NCBI RefSeq assembly: GCF_900102545.1
Contig: NZ_FNBN01000012.1
Coordinates: 1 to 64,000 of the forward strand
From: Chitinophaga filiformis
GTDB lineage: Bacteria > Bacteroidota > Bacteroidia > Chitinophagales > Chitinophagaceae
Direction of reading: 5' to 3'
Length of the DNA: 64,000 bases
Both the position numbers and the translations under genes were made by a program. A model generated the notes under the pieces. The model did not search any database. It had not been told where the DNA came from and was given only the letters and a program-made list of their open reading frames with translations. Shown piece after piece: positions 15,620 to 23,823 of the stretch (positions within the stretch are counted from its first letter, which is position 1; each line of letters begins with the position of its first letter).

Positions 15620-16519
15620 TCATTTATCTTCAACCCGGCCGATCGGATTCGGGTTTTCCATTAATTCAGCACTCGCAATTGACCAGGCGGTATCTTCAGG
15701 GTAGAGCTGGCTGCGGAGGTAAGCCCAGGTAAGCTGCTGTACTGCTTTAACCCGTTCTGGATTCTCATCAGAAGTTTCTGTTACGAGATAGCCGGAAATC
15801 CCACCAAGCAAATGTTCGCCTCCAAACAAGGTAAGCAGTGACTTAGGTCCTGTACTCAGGGTATAGGCGTCGGTGAACCATTCCGGTCCGCGGACGCTGA
15901 GGAAAGAGTCATCTTTGTCGCCCCAGACTACGAGGGTGGGCGTAGTCATCCCGGCATAGCTGGGATTCATAAACGGGAAATGCTCCGCCGCAAAGGAAGT
16001 CAGATCTGCACCACCCCGGCCAGCAGCGCAAAGCAATACACCAGCTTTAATCCGTGGGTCAGACATATCCTCTCCCAGATTACCGTCAGGGCCAATAACA
16101 CGTGCGCCTAACAACATGCCTGTCGTCTGTGCGCCGAACGAATGTCCGACAGCGGCAATGCGACTGCGGTCCATGCGTCCTTTAAGAGTAGGAAGAGCGT
16201 CTTCAAAAAGGTCAAGGTTATCGAGGATGCGCTTCATGTCCTCTATGCGGAGCCGCCAGATCGTAGGTGTCCGGGGATCCTCAGGACTGAGGCCCAGCGT
16301 TCTTGAATCGAGAAAGGTAGGTTGTATTACTACGAAGCCGTGCGCTGCCCAGAAATTGACGAGCGGAGCATAGCCGTCCAATGAAGAACCATATCCGTGT
16401 GCGAAAACAATAACTGGCAGCTGATTGCCAGTTGCAGGTGCAGACACCCGCACCTGCAAATCCACGCCCCGCCCGGGTGCAGATAGCACAACAGGGCTTA
16501 TTGATACTACTTTTTCCAT
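15620..16519 (-). CDS. Alpha/beta hydrolase, chlorophyllase/PAF-acetylhydrolase-like
   Basis: 299 residues without a signal peptide, so probably cytoplasmic. The oxyanion region is VIVFAHGYGSS (residues 37-46), and the nucleophile elbow GHSFG places the catalytic Ser at 127. The acid is probably in VVWGDKDDSF, and the His in FGGEHLLGG. The order and the long insert with PRTPTIWRLRIEDMKRILD match the group that includes plant chlorophyllase and PAF-acetylhydrolase-like esterases. The sequence is GC-rich and rather like proteobacterial homologues, which may mean transfer. An AraC regulator lies 127 bp upstream on the same strand and probably controls it. Confidence 0.88.
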   Translation of the reverse strand: MEKVVSISPVVLSAPGRGVDLQVRVSAPATGNQLPVIVFAHGYGSSLDGYAPLVNFWAAHGFVVIQPTFLDSRTLGLSPEDPRTPTIWRLRIEDMKRILDNLDLFEDALPTLKGRMDRSRIAAVGHSFGAQTTGMLLGARVIGPDGNLGEDMSDPRIKAGVLLCAAGRGGADLTSFAAEHFPFMNPSYAGMTTPTLVVWGDKDDSFLSVRGPEWFTDAYTLSTGPKSLLTLFGGEHLLGGISGYLVTETSDENPERVKAVQQLTWAYLRSQLYPEDTAWSIASAELMENPNPIGRVEDK

Positions 16520-16646
16520 GTGCTTGTATTATAAAGTTTAATGTAAATCAGCCAGTATGGCCGATCGCTTCATTTGATTTGTGAATACAAAGCTCCGGTT
16601 AAGCGGCGGTCATTTTTAAAGAGAATCAAACGAAAAGTTATGATTT

Positions 16647-17531
16647 TCATACTTTCCCTTTATCCTTTCTAAAGGAATTGGGAGTAAGGCTGGTGACCCT
16701 CTTAAAGTAGTTGTTGAAATAGCTGGGATATTCAAAGCCCAAAGCATAGGCAATGTCGGCTACACTCCAGCTGGTATGCTGTAAAAGTGCTTTTGCTTCT
16801 GTGGCAATACGCTCAGCGATATGTACAGATATAGGCTTACCTGTAACTTCTTTCACGGAGCGATTGAGATAGTTTACATGAACAGCGAGGTTTTCTGCAA
16901 AGTCCTGGGCGCTTCTCAATCTGAGTGGATCTGCTGCATTTTCTATTGGAAATTGCTTTTCCAGCAATTCCATAAATAAACGGGTAATTCTTGCAGCGGC
17001 GTTCCTTTGCTTCAGTCCATCCTGCGGTTGCATTCTCAATGCTTCGTGAATTATAAGGTCTATACAGCTCCTGAGCATTTCGTCCTTCCGCTCGTAGTCA
17101 CCGCTGTATACAGAGAGCATCCTTTGATAAAGCCCTTCGATAAACGCCGCCTGCTCACTGCTTACGGGGATCACCGGAATACCGTCAAAACGGAATAGTG
17201 TTGCGTTCAACAGGCTTTCTTTCCGTTCTCTGCTGCCGATAAAATCTTCCGTAAACAGGCAGGCATAACCTTTTTGTTCAGGAGAACGATGCTCGGTCGA
17301 ATAAGGGATATGGGGATTACCAAAAAACAGGAAAGTATCATTGACGTCGATGGTCTTATCGCCATAACAGATGTTCATGTCGCCGGTAGCGAGCACTATT
17401 TTATAAAAGTCCCGCCTGCCATAGGAAAGGGAGGCATATGCAGGTCCTGTGATCTCGTGGACTTTGAAGCCTTTCAGTTTAAGGTCGGAAGATCGAAATG
17501 CTGCAGCTCCACATTCAAGATTTCTGTTCAT
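16647..17531 (-). CDS. AraC-family transcriptional regulator
   Basis: 294 residues: an N-terminal cupin-like sensor (LFFGNPHIPYSTEHRS at ~70-85) and a C-terminal double helix-turn-helix ending with VADIAYALGFEYPSYFNNYFKRVTSLTPNSFR. The spacing and the FAENLAVHVNYLNRSVKEVTGKP segment match the common Bacteroidota group that sits beside oxidoreductases and hydrolases. It is upstream of and codirectional with the alpha/beta hydrolase. Confidence 0.92.
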   Translation of the reverse strand: MNRNLECGAAAFRSSDLKLKGFKVHEITGPAYASLSYGRRDFYKIVLATGDMNICYGDKTIDVNDTFLFFGNPHIPYSTEHRSPEQKGYACLFTEDFIGSRERKESLLNATLFRFDGIPVIPVSSEQAAFIEGLYQRMLSVYSGDYERKDEMLRSCIDLIIHEALRMQPQDGLKQRNAAARITRLFMELLEKQFPIENAADPLRLRSAQDFAENLAVHVNYLNRSVKEVTGKPISVHIAERIATEAKALLQHTSWSVADIAYALGFEYPSYFNNYFKRVTSLTPNSFRKDKGKV

Positions 17532-17762
17532 CCGGCAAAGTTAACAAAATCAAACTTTCTGTTGTGATTGAGCTTCATTGATGGGGAGCTCTGGAGGGAG
17601 TGACTAAGGGCTAATGTACTGTTATGATAGTAGTGTATTGATAATGAATTAATTATAAGGCAGTGGCATGTGTTTTGCGGTGGTAGTACAAAGACTTCGC
17701 GGATGGTTATCCCTTATTGCTTTTGCTGAGAAGATTAATTAGTGAATTTAAATAGTTTATCT

Positions 17763-18227
17763 ATGTACAGTAAAATCAAACTTCTGGGGCATCCAATACA
17801 TCCGATGCTCGTTTCATTTCCTGTTGCATTTTATACAGCTACGCTTGTCTGTTATATCGTTTATAGCGCCAACAGCAACCCATTCTGGTTTAAAGTTGCT
17901 GTTGTAGCGAATATAGCAGGGGCTGTTATGGCGCTGCTTGCAGCAATACCGGGATTTCTCGACTGGCTGTTTATTCCGGCTGAATCAAGGGCAAAGAAAA
18001 CGGGTGTTTTTCATATGATCTGTAATGTAGTTGCCCTGGTTTGTTACGGAGCTACAGCATGGCTTGAATGTCCTAAATGGGATGATCCCAATCCTGAAGC
18101 AGGCAGTGCTATTTTACTTACTGGAATCGGGTTTATATTGACGTTGATTGCAGGATTCCTTGGCTGGACATTGGTGCAGAAACATCATGTTGGGGTGGAC
18201 ATGGAATATCCTGCTCACAAACTTTAA
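17763..18227 (+). CDS. DUF2231-family four-helix membrane protein
   Basis: About 154 residues with four membrane helices and the DUF2231 signature GHPIHPMLVSFPVAFYTATL at the N terminus. The two His residues of the HPIHP motif suggest metal or haem coordination, but the function of the family is not established. I start at ATG 17763 because MYSKIKLLGHPIHP is the normal family start; an upstream GTG (17742) would add seven residues. It converges on the isochorismatase-fold gene with only 17 bp between stops. Confidence 0.85.
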   Translation: MYSKIKLLGHPIHPMLVSFPVAFYTATLVCYIVYSANSNPFWFKVAVVANIAGAVMALLAAIPGFLDWLFIPAESRAKKTGVFHMICNVVALVCYGATAWLECPKWDDPNPEAGSAILLTGIGFILTLIAGFLGWTLVQKHHVGVDMEYPAHKL

Positions 18228-18244
18228 ATTTAAAAGGCATCCCG

Positions 18245-18799
18245 TTAAAAGATTCTTTCAAGTTCAACGCTGCTGTTAATGATGGTAGCCCCTTTAGTAG
18301 CCAGTTCATTCATCATATCCTGTTTTCTGAACTGAACATCATCTCCTGTGCCTATACAGTCTTCAATAAGATAAACATCATATCCGTGTTCCAATGCATC
18401 AAGCGCCGTTTGTTTAACACAGTATTCAGCAAGGAATCCGCATAAGAACAGCACCCTGGTGCCTGTATCCTTTAAGAAATTAGTGAAGCTTTCGGAAGAA
18501 AAACCACTGTGCTCCGTTTTTGTGATATATGTGAATGTATTATCTACATTCAGATCACTGTCTATCTGATTGCCGAAAGTATCTGGTAAACAAATTGTCA
18601 ATCCCTCTTCAAATTGATCCTCTTTGTAGTCAGAACGAAGAATGATAATGTTCTTTTTTTCCTGCAGGGATAGTATTCTGTTAATTCTGCTTTTTGCATC
18701 ACGTATCTGCCTTATTTCCTTATGTCTTTGGGCATAAAAGCCGTCTAAGCAGGTAAAGTCGTTTTGTGGGTCTATAATTACGATTTTCCTTCCGTTCAT
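18245..18799 (-). CDS. Isochorismatase-fold cysteine hydrolase
   Basis: 184 residues of the isochorismatase/nicotinamidase fold: Asp10 in VIIDPQNDF, the conserved Lys in TYITKTEHSGF (~94), and Cys127 in GFLAEYCVKQTALDA form the expected Asp-Lys-Cys triad. The acidic segment DPQNDF is also where nicotinamidases bind metal, but the HxxxH-type metal ligands of true PncA are not obvious, so nicotinamidase activity is only one option. Probably cytoplasmic amidohydrolase acting on a small amide. Confidence 0.85.
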   Translation of the reverse strand: MNGRKIVIIDPQNDFTCLDGFYAQRHKEIRQIRDAKSRINRILSLQEKKNIIILRSDYKEDQFEEGLTICLPDTFGNQIDSDLNVDNTFTYITKTEHSGFSSESFTNFLKDTGTRVLFLCGFLAEYCVKQTALDALEHGYDVYLIEDCIGTGDDVQFRKQDMMNELATKGATIINSSVELERIF

Positions 18800-18927
18800 G
18801 TTTGGTGTTATTTTAAAAATGTGGTGAAATGCTGATGGGGTAGTTTCCTACGGTATAGGGTTCAAAGATCGGATTTTTTTGCTGTAAGCGTTGGCAAAAG
18901 ACTGGAGGCAGATAGTCTCTGCCTCTA

Positions 18928-18987
18928 ATTGGACTACAAGAAAAGTAGATTGGGCTACATCCGTTTTTGAACGGTTACTGAGCTTTG
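18928..18987 (+). promoter_or_regulatory. Direct-repeat operator and promoter of the MDR-AraC operon
   Basis: ATTGGACTA at 18928-18936 and ATTGGGCTA at 18949-18957 (21 bp start to start). A weak -7-like box GAGCTTTG at 18980-18987 lies 22 bp after the second site, the same geometry as upstream of paiB and paiA. Confidence 0.6.
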
Positions 18988-19012
18988 TGATGCCAAAATA
19001 TCAGCAGCATTT

Positions 19013-19942
19013 ATGAAGAGAGTTCAGTTCAATCATTACGGAGGGGCCCATGAGATGTACATGGGCGAGTATCAATTACCACAGTTAAAGCGGGATGAGG
19101 TGCAGGTGAGGGTTAAAGCCGCCGCCATCAATCCCCTGGACTGGAAGCAGCGCCAGGGCAGCATGAAGCTTCTTATGGGCAGCGCGTTTCCCAAAGGCAT
19201 TGGGTCTGACTTTTCAGGTATTGTAGAGGCGGTAGGCAAAGATGTGTCTAACATTAAGGTGGGCGATGATGTATTCGGTACCATGGACGTCAAAAAGCCG
19301 GGAGCTTTTGCGGAGGTCCTGGTGACTGCCTCGCGCTATGTGACGAAAAAGCCTTCCCATCTTTCATTCACTGAGGCGGCCTGTCTTCCGATTCCGGTCC
19401 AGACAGCCTGGGCTGCGATGTATCTTAAGGCACGGGTATCTGATAATTCACGGATATTGATCAATGGTTGCACAGGTGCTGTAGGATCCATGGCAGTGCA
19501 ATTGGCGCTGGCGAAGGGCGCCCGGGTAGCGGGAACATGTAGCCAGGCATCCATGCTTAATGCCAGGCTGGCGGGTGTTGATCCGGTCTTTAACTACGCT
19601 GACGATGAATACCGGCACAGTATTGAGCCATTTGATGTAATTTTTGACACTGCAGGCACGCTGGATGTTGGCAATGGCTTATCAATGCTCAAGCCGAAAG
19701 GTGTATTTATCGATATTAACCCAACGCCGAAAAGAATGATCCGTGGTCTGCTTTCCCGCAGGTATAAGCTTGTTTTTGCGACGATGGCAACCCAACATCT
19801 TCCGGAGATCGCGGCATTAGCAGCACAGGGCGTATTGAAGTCTGTAATAGGACTGGAAGCACCATTCTCAGATGCAGTGGCTACAATCACCGCTGTTGAG
19901 AAGGGACAGCGCGTACAAGGCAGAGTGGTCCTCTCCTTATAA
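19013..19942 (+). CDS. MDR-family NAD(P)-dependent oxidoreductase (quinone oxidoreductase-like)
   Basis: 309 residues of the medium-chain dehydrogenase family. The GroES-like part (1-120) has VKAAAINPLDWKQR and GSDFSGIVEAVG. The Rossmann part follows with NGCTGAVGSMAVQLAL, the variant dinucleotide motif of the zinc-free quinone-oxidoreductase branch; structural and catalytic zinc cysteines are absent. Likely NADPH-dependent reduction of a quinone, enone or similar electrophile. It is followed after 21 bp by an AraC gene and preceded by the ATTGGACTA operator pair. A paralogous MDR-AraC pair lies at 33967-36136. Confidence 0.9.
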   Translation: MKRVQFNHYGGAHEMYMGEYQLPQLKRDEVQVRVKAAAINPLDWKQRQGSMKLLMGSAFPKGIGSDFSGIVEAVGKDVSNIKVGDDVFGTMDVKKPGAFAEVLVTASRYVTKKPSHLSFTEAACLPIPVQTAWAAMYLKARVSDNSRILINGCTGAVGSMAVQLALAKGARVAGTCSQASMLNARLAGVDPVFNYADDEYRHSIEPFDVIFDTAGTLDVGNGLSMLKPKGVFIDINPTPKRMIRGLLSRRYKLVFATMATQHLPEIAALAAQGVLKSVIGLEAPFSDAVATITAVEKGQRVQGRVVLSL

Positions 19943-19963
19943 AATAAAATCTATTTTTGTAAT

Positions 19964-20881
19964 ATGGAGAATACAAATCCACTGAGGGTTAAAACGATAA
20001 CAGAGTTTCATAGGCTGTGGGGGTTGCCACAACCTGAACATCCTTTGATCAGTGTAGTGGATTATTCAAAAGTCAACCTTTCGGAAGGCAGGCCTCAGAG
20101 TGTAATCTGCGACTGCTACTCTATCGCTATTAAGAGGGGTATGGGTTTCAAAATGATTTATGGACAGCAGGAATACGATTTTGATGAAGGCGTCATGTTC
20201 TTTTTTGCACCTAACCAGGTATTAAGAATTGAAGCAATACCCAATACAGCATCCAATCATTCGGGGTGGGTAATGTTCATTCATCCTGATTTTCTTTGGA
20301 ATACATCATTAGCCAAAACCATAAAACAATACGAATACTTTAACTATGCCGCTAATGAAGCGCTGTTCCTTTCAGACAAGGAAGAGGCGATCATTAATCA
20401 TATCATTCAAAATATCCAGCAGGAATATCATTCAAACATCGATAAGTTCAGCCAGAATATTATCATTTCCCAGATTGAAACGTTGCTGAATTATGCTGAA
20501 AGATTCTACCAGCGTCAGTTTATCACAAGAAAAGTAACGAATCATAAAATTCTTGATCGTCTGGAAGAAATGCTTAGTGATTATTTCAACAGTGATGACC
20601 TGATATCAAATGGCCTTCCGACAGTACAATATATTGCTGCTACGTTAAATATATCGCCGAGTTATTTAAGCGGACTACTCAAGGTGCTGACAGGGAGAAG
20701 TACACAACAACATATCCAAGATAAGCTGATTGAAAAGGCCAAAGAAAAACTGTCTACGACCACATTGTCTGTAAGCGAAATTGCTTATGAATTGGGGTTT
20801 GAACATTCTCAGTCGTTCAGTAAGTTATTTAAAACGAAAACCAACCTGTCGCCATTGCAATTCCGGCAATCGTTTAATTAG
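19964..20881 (+). CDS. AraC-family regulator in an MDR operon
   Basis: 305 residues: cupin-like N-terminal domain (FDEGVMFFFAPNQVLRIEA) and a C-terminal pair of helix-turn-helix motifs (LSVSEIAYELGFEHSQSF). It is clearly paralogous to the AraC protein at 35231-36136: both contain TGRSTQQHIQ- or TGQSAQQHIH-type segments, GFEH(S/P)QSF and similar ends (FRQSFN versus FRKSFN). Co-transcription with the MDR gene suggests autoregulated control of that enzyme. The effector is unknown. Confidence 0.92.
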   Translation: MENTNPLRVKTITEFHRLWGLPQPEHPLISVVDYSKVNLSEGRPQSVICDCYSIAIKRGMGFKMIYGQQEYDFDEGVMFFFAPNQVLRIEAIPNTASNHSGWVMFIHPDFLWNTSLAKTIKQYEYFNYAANEALFLSDKEEAIINHIIQNIQQEYHSNIDKFSQNIIISQIETLLNYAERFYQRQFITRKVTNHKILDRLEEMLSDYFNSDDLISNGLPTVQYIAATLNISPSYLSGLLKVLTGRSTQQHIQDKLIEKAKEKLSTTTLSVSEIAYELGFEHSQSFSKLFKTKTNLSPLQFRQSFN

Positions 20882-20898
20882 CTGGTGCTAATAATACC

Positions 20899-21000
20899 TC
20901 ATCTTTTTCTATAATCAGAAGGGCGGGTGTTGGTCATTTTTTTGAAGAAATGATTAAAGTGGGATACGTCTTTATAACCCGAGCCGATAAATTGTCTGTT
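20899..21000 (-). pseudogene. Remnant of an AraC-family regulator (last ~33 codons)
   Basis: Minus-strand translation from 21000 to a TGA at 20899-20901 gives the end of a second AraC helix-turn-helix: FIGSGYKDVSHFNHFFKKMT, then NTRPSDYRKR and stop. An in-frame TGA precedes it and no upstream AraC sequence is found before the paiA promoter, so only the 3' tail survives. It is unlike the intact AraC gene that ends just before it on the other strand. Confidence 0.8.
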
Positions 21001-21039
21001 TCAAATCATTCATTGTTCAAAAGAAACCTGCATCTTTAA

Positions 21040-21100
21040 ATTGGACTGCCCATTTTCTGAAAATTGGACTATAAAGCCAGCTAATCATTTAATAATTTTG
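21040..21100 (+). promoter_or_regulatory. Direct-repeat operator and promoter of paiA
   Basis: ATTGGACTG at 21040-21048 and ATTGGACTA at 21063-21071 (23 bp start to start, identical to the paiB operator). The -7 box TAATTTTG is at 21093-21100, 21 bp after the second site. Confidence 0.7.
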
Positions 21101-21127
21101 CACTATATAAACTAATCCTGAGGGAAT

Positions 21128-21649
21128 ATGGAACATGTCAGTATAAGAAGAACCTCTACTGAGGATATTGAACATCTAAGGCAGCTTGGTCAGGAAACCT
21201 TCGTTGAAACCTTTGCGCAAAGCAATACAGCCGCTGACATGAAAAAGTACCTGGATGAAAATTTCCGACCGGAGAAGGTCAGCGAAGAGTTGAATAACCC
21301 GGATTCCCGGTTCTTCATTGCATGGGAGGGGAAGACGCCTATCGGGTACCTCAAGCTAAATACCGGCAAAGCGCAGACTGAACTACAGGATGATACCGCT
21401 ATCGAGATAGAACGTATTTACGTGCTTAGTGCTTATCATGGTAAGAAAATAGGTCAACTTTTATACGAAAAGGCATTGGAAGTGGCCCTGGATCAGCGCA
21501 AATCGTTTATATGGCTGGGTGTATGGGAGAATAACCTGAAGGCAATAAGATTTTATGAAAAGAATGGGTTTGTTGCTTTCGATAAGCATATTTTCAAACT
21601 TGGAGAAGACGAGCAGATCGATATCATGATGAAGAAAGTGCTTAAATAA
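21128..21649 (+). CDS. paiA: PaiA-like spermidine/spermine N-acetyltransferase (GNAT)
   Basis: 173 residues that follow the PaiA pattern along the whole length: FVETFAQSNTAADMKKYL near the N terminus, IEIERIYVLSAYHGKKIGQL as the acetyl-CoA-binding strand and loop, FIWLGVWENNLKAIRFYEK, then GEDEQIDIMMKK at the C terminus. B. subtilis PaiA acetylates spermidine and spermine, and polyamine acetylation is the likely role here. PaiA is normally next to PaiB; here it is separated from paiB by 9 kb but has the same direct-repeat operator. It converges on the second MocR gene with 24 bp between stops. Confidence 0.87.
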   Translation: MEHVSIRRTSTEDIEHLRQLGQETFVETFAQSNTAADMKKYLDENFRPEKVSEELNNPDSRFFIAWEGKTPIGYLKLNTGKAQTELQDDTAIEIERIYVLSAYHGKKIGQLLYEKALEVALDQRKSFIWLGVWENNLKAIRFYEKNGFVAFDKHIFKLGEDEQIDIMMKKVLK

Positions 21650-21673
21650 TTGAGTGGCTGTTTTGACTACAAC

Positions 21674-23089
21674 TTATTGCATTGACATCACCAATTTACC
21701 AAGTAGTTTTAGTTTCTGCCGTACTTCTTCTGACAATAGTAAGCCTAAAGAAAGGCGCATGGAGTTTTCAAATTGGTTTTGAAGTGTAAACATTCTTCCC
21801 GGAGCAATACTTATTTTCTGCTTCATTGCAGCTTCGAATAATTCTGAAGTGTTGACTTTTTTATTGAACTCGACCCACAAGGCCAATCCTCCCTGTGGCC
21901 GGCTGATTTTGGTGTCTTCCGGGAAATACCCGGTGATGGCATTTATATAGTGAGTATAGTTTTGTTGTAGGGTTAAACGCATCTTCCTGAGATGGATATC
22001 ATAGCGGCCGCTCTTAAGGAAATTTGCTACTGCTTCCTGTGTAATAGTGGAAGAAGAGATTGCATGAGCGAGTTTCAGTGTAAGAATTTGTTCCTTGTAC
22101 TTACCAGGCGCCACCCATCCTACGCGGTAACCTGGTGCTAAGGTTTTAGAAAAGGAACTGCATAATAAAACATTGCCCTCCCGGTCAAATGTTTTGCAGC
22201 ATTTAGGTCGTTGAGTACCGAAATATAAATCGCCGTATATATCATCTTCTATCAGTGGAATCTGATGTTGGGCCAATAGCGCTACTACTTCTTTTTTATT
22301 TTCTTCAGGCATACAACTGCCTAAAGGTGTATTAAAATTTGGCACCAGGAGGCAGAGGTTGATTTTATTGATCACCTTTTTTAAGGCGTCTATTTCAACT
22401 CCTGTGGTTGGATGAGTAGGCAGTTCAAGTACTTTCAGGCCCAGGCTTCTGGCCAGTTGTAAACTACCGGGATAGCAGGGACTTTCCATAGCAATGGTAT
22501 CACCAGGTTTTCCTAAGGCCATCATGCAAAAGGATAAAGCATTCATCCCGCCTGCAGTAGTTATCAGATCACTTTCCCGAAGGCGTCCGCCCCATGATAT
22601 GGAGCGGGCCGCAATCAGTTTGCGCAGCTGTTCATTCCCTTGTAGTTGTTCATATTCAGTACCACTGGCAGGAAGCTGCCGGGTTGCATGCAGTATTTCC
22701 TTATTCAGTTTTGCTAATGGTAATAAGTCTTTGGAAGGTGCACCGATAGAGAAAAATGTAAGGTCCTTTTTACCCATAGTTGAATAGACTTTCCTGATCA
22801 GCTCATCTGGCTCACTATTGTTACTGATCGGCAAAGGATTGCTTGTAGCGGGGAGAAGTAGTCTCTGATAAGGTAACTGGCTTACATAATACCCTGACTG
22901 GGGTTTCGATTCTATAAGTGATTGAGCTTCCAGTTCGAGAAATACCCTCTTAGCTGTATTCATGCTAATGCCATGCTCCTGACACAGCATTCTTACTGAG
23001 GGAAGGCGATCTCCTGCACTCAAAACTTTGTCCCTGATCAACCTGGCGATGTTGTTTGAGATCTCTATATAAAGGAAATCATCTTTCAT
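21674..23089 (-). CDS. Second MocR-type regulator (GntR-HTH aminotransferase)
   Basis: About 471 residues: winged helix at the N terminus (LPSVRMLCQEHGISMNTAKR) and an aminotransferase domain with the PLP Lys in SSFSKTLAPGYR (around residue 315). I place the start at 23089 (MKDDFLYIEI), normal for the family; the longer frame adds 11 residues. It is divergent from a GNAT gene at 23185, its likely target. The intergenic sequence lacks the ATTGGACTA operator but has ACTGTG at 23102 and 23132. It is similar in layout, not closely in sequence, to the regulator at 9977. Confidence 0.9.
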   Translation of the reverse strand: MKDDFLYIEISNNIARLIRDKVLSAGDRLPSVRMLCQEHGISMNTAKRVFLELEAQSLIESKPQSGYYVSQLPYQRLLLPATSNPLPISNNSEPDELIRKVYSTMGKKDLTFFSIGAPSKDLLPLAKLNKEILHATRQLPASGTEYEQLQGNEQLRKLIAARSISWGGRLRESDLITTAGGMNALSFCMMALGKPGDTIAMESPCYPGSLQLARSLGLKVLELPTHPTTGVEIDALKKVINKINLCLLVPNFNTPLGSCMPEENKKEVVALLAQHQIPLIEDDIYGDLYFGTQRPKCCKTFDREGNVLLCSSFSKTLAPGYRVGWVAPGKYKEQILTLKLAHAISSSTITQEAVANFLKSGRYDIHLRKMRLTLQQNYTHYINAITGYFPEDTKISRPQGGLALWVEFNKKVNTSELFEAAMKQKISIAPGRMFTLQNQFENSMRLSLGLLLSEEVRQKLKLLGKLVMSMQ

Positions 23090-23184
23090 GGTACAAAAGT
23101 AACTGTGTCCATCGAAATACACAAAACTGGGACTGTGCTTATTGGTGTTCCGGGTTTAGTTTTGCCTTATAAAATAACATAAAC

Positions 23185-23637
23185 ATGCTGGATGTAGTTA
23201 TTAAAACAGGCAAGGAGAATATGGATGTTGAAATGGTACACAGGTATCTAAGCGAGGAGTCATACTGGGCGAAGGGCATTTCTTATTCGTTGGTGGACAA
23301 TTCCCTTAGTAATTCCTTTTGTGTGGGCGCCTTTTCAGATGGAAAACAAATTGGATTCGGACGTGTAATTACTGATTACTATACGTTTGGCTGGTTCGCT
23401 GATTTCCTGGTTCTTCCGGAGTTTCAGGGGAGGGGAGTAGCGAAGAGAATGCTGTCCAATATACTGGAACAACCATGGTCTAAGCGGCTAAGAAGGATAA
23501 TGCTTAATACAAGTACTGCTCACGGGTTGTATCGTCAATTTCAATTTAAGGATCTTAGGAATCCATCGTACATTCTGGAAATATACAATCCGGATGTTCA
23601 TCTGCAATTGCAGCAGGAAGGGGAATCGGCAGTTTAA
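23185..23637 (+). CDS. GNAT acetyltransferase
   Basis: 150 residues: YLSEESYWAKGIS near the N terminus, GFGRVITDYYTFGWFADFLV, and the acetyl-CoA loop PEFQGRGVAKRML (Q/RxxGxA type) followed by the usual helix. This is the common single-domain GNAT type with an unknown substrate. The gene is divergent from a MocR regulator and ends before a shared terminator hairpin. Confidence 0.88.
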   Translation: MLDVVIKTGKENMDVEMVHRYLSEESYWAKGISYSLVDNSLSNSFCVGAFSDGKQIGFGRVITDYYTFGWFADFLVLPEFQGRGVAKRMLSNILEQPWSKRLRRIMLNTSTAHGLYRQFQFKDLRNPSYILEIYNPDVHLQLQQEGESAV

Positions 23638-23749
23638 AAACGGTGCGGATCAATACCGTTTTCAAGTTTGGTGAAGATGATGGGATGCGGTTCCTTACAG
23701 GTTAGATTGTTTTTTTCTTTTGAATAAGCTGAGTTAATCAGAAAATACT

Positions 23750-23788
23750 AAATGCATCAAACGCGCTCTGAAGCGGTTTGATGCATTT
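23750..23788. terminator. Hairpin between convergent genes
   Basis: AAATGCATCAAAC pairs perfectly with GTTTGATGCATTT across about 13 nt; it serves the GNAT gene and the lipoprotein gene from opposite sides. Confidence 0.75.
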
Positions 23789-23823
23789 CTGTGAGGAACG
23801 GTGGCCAATCGGCAAAACGCTGA

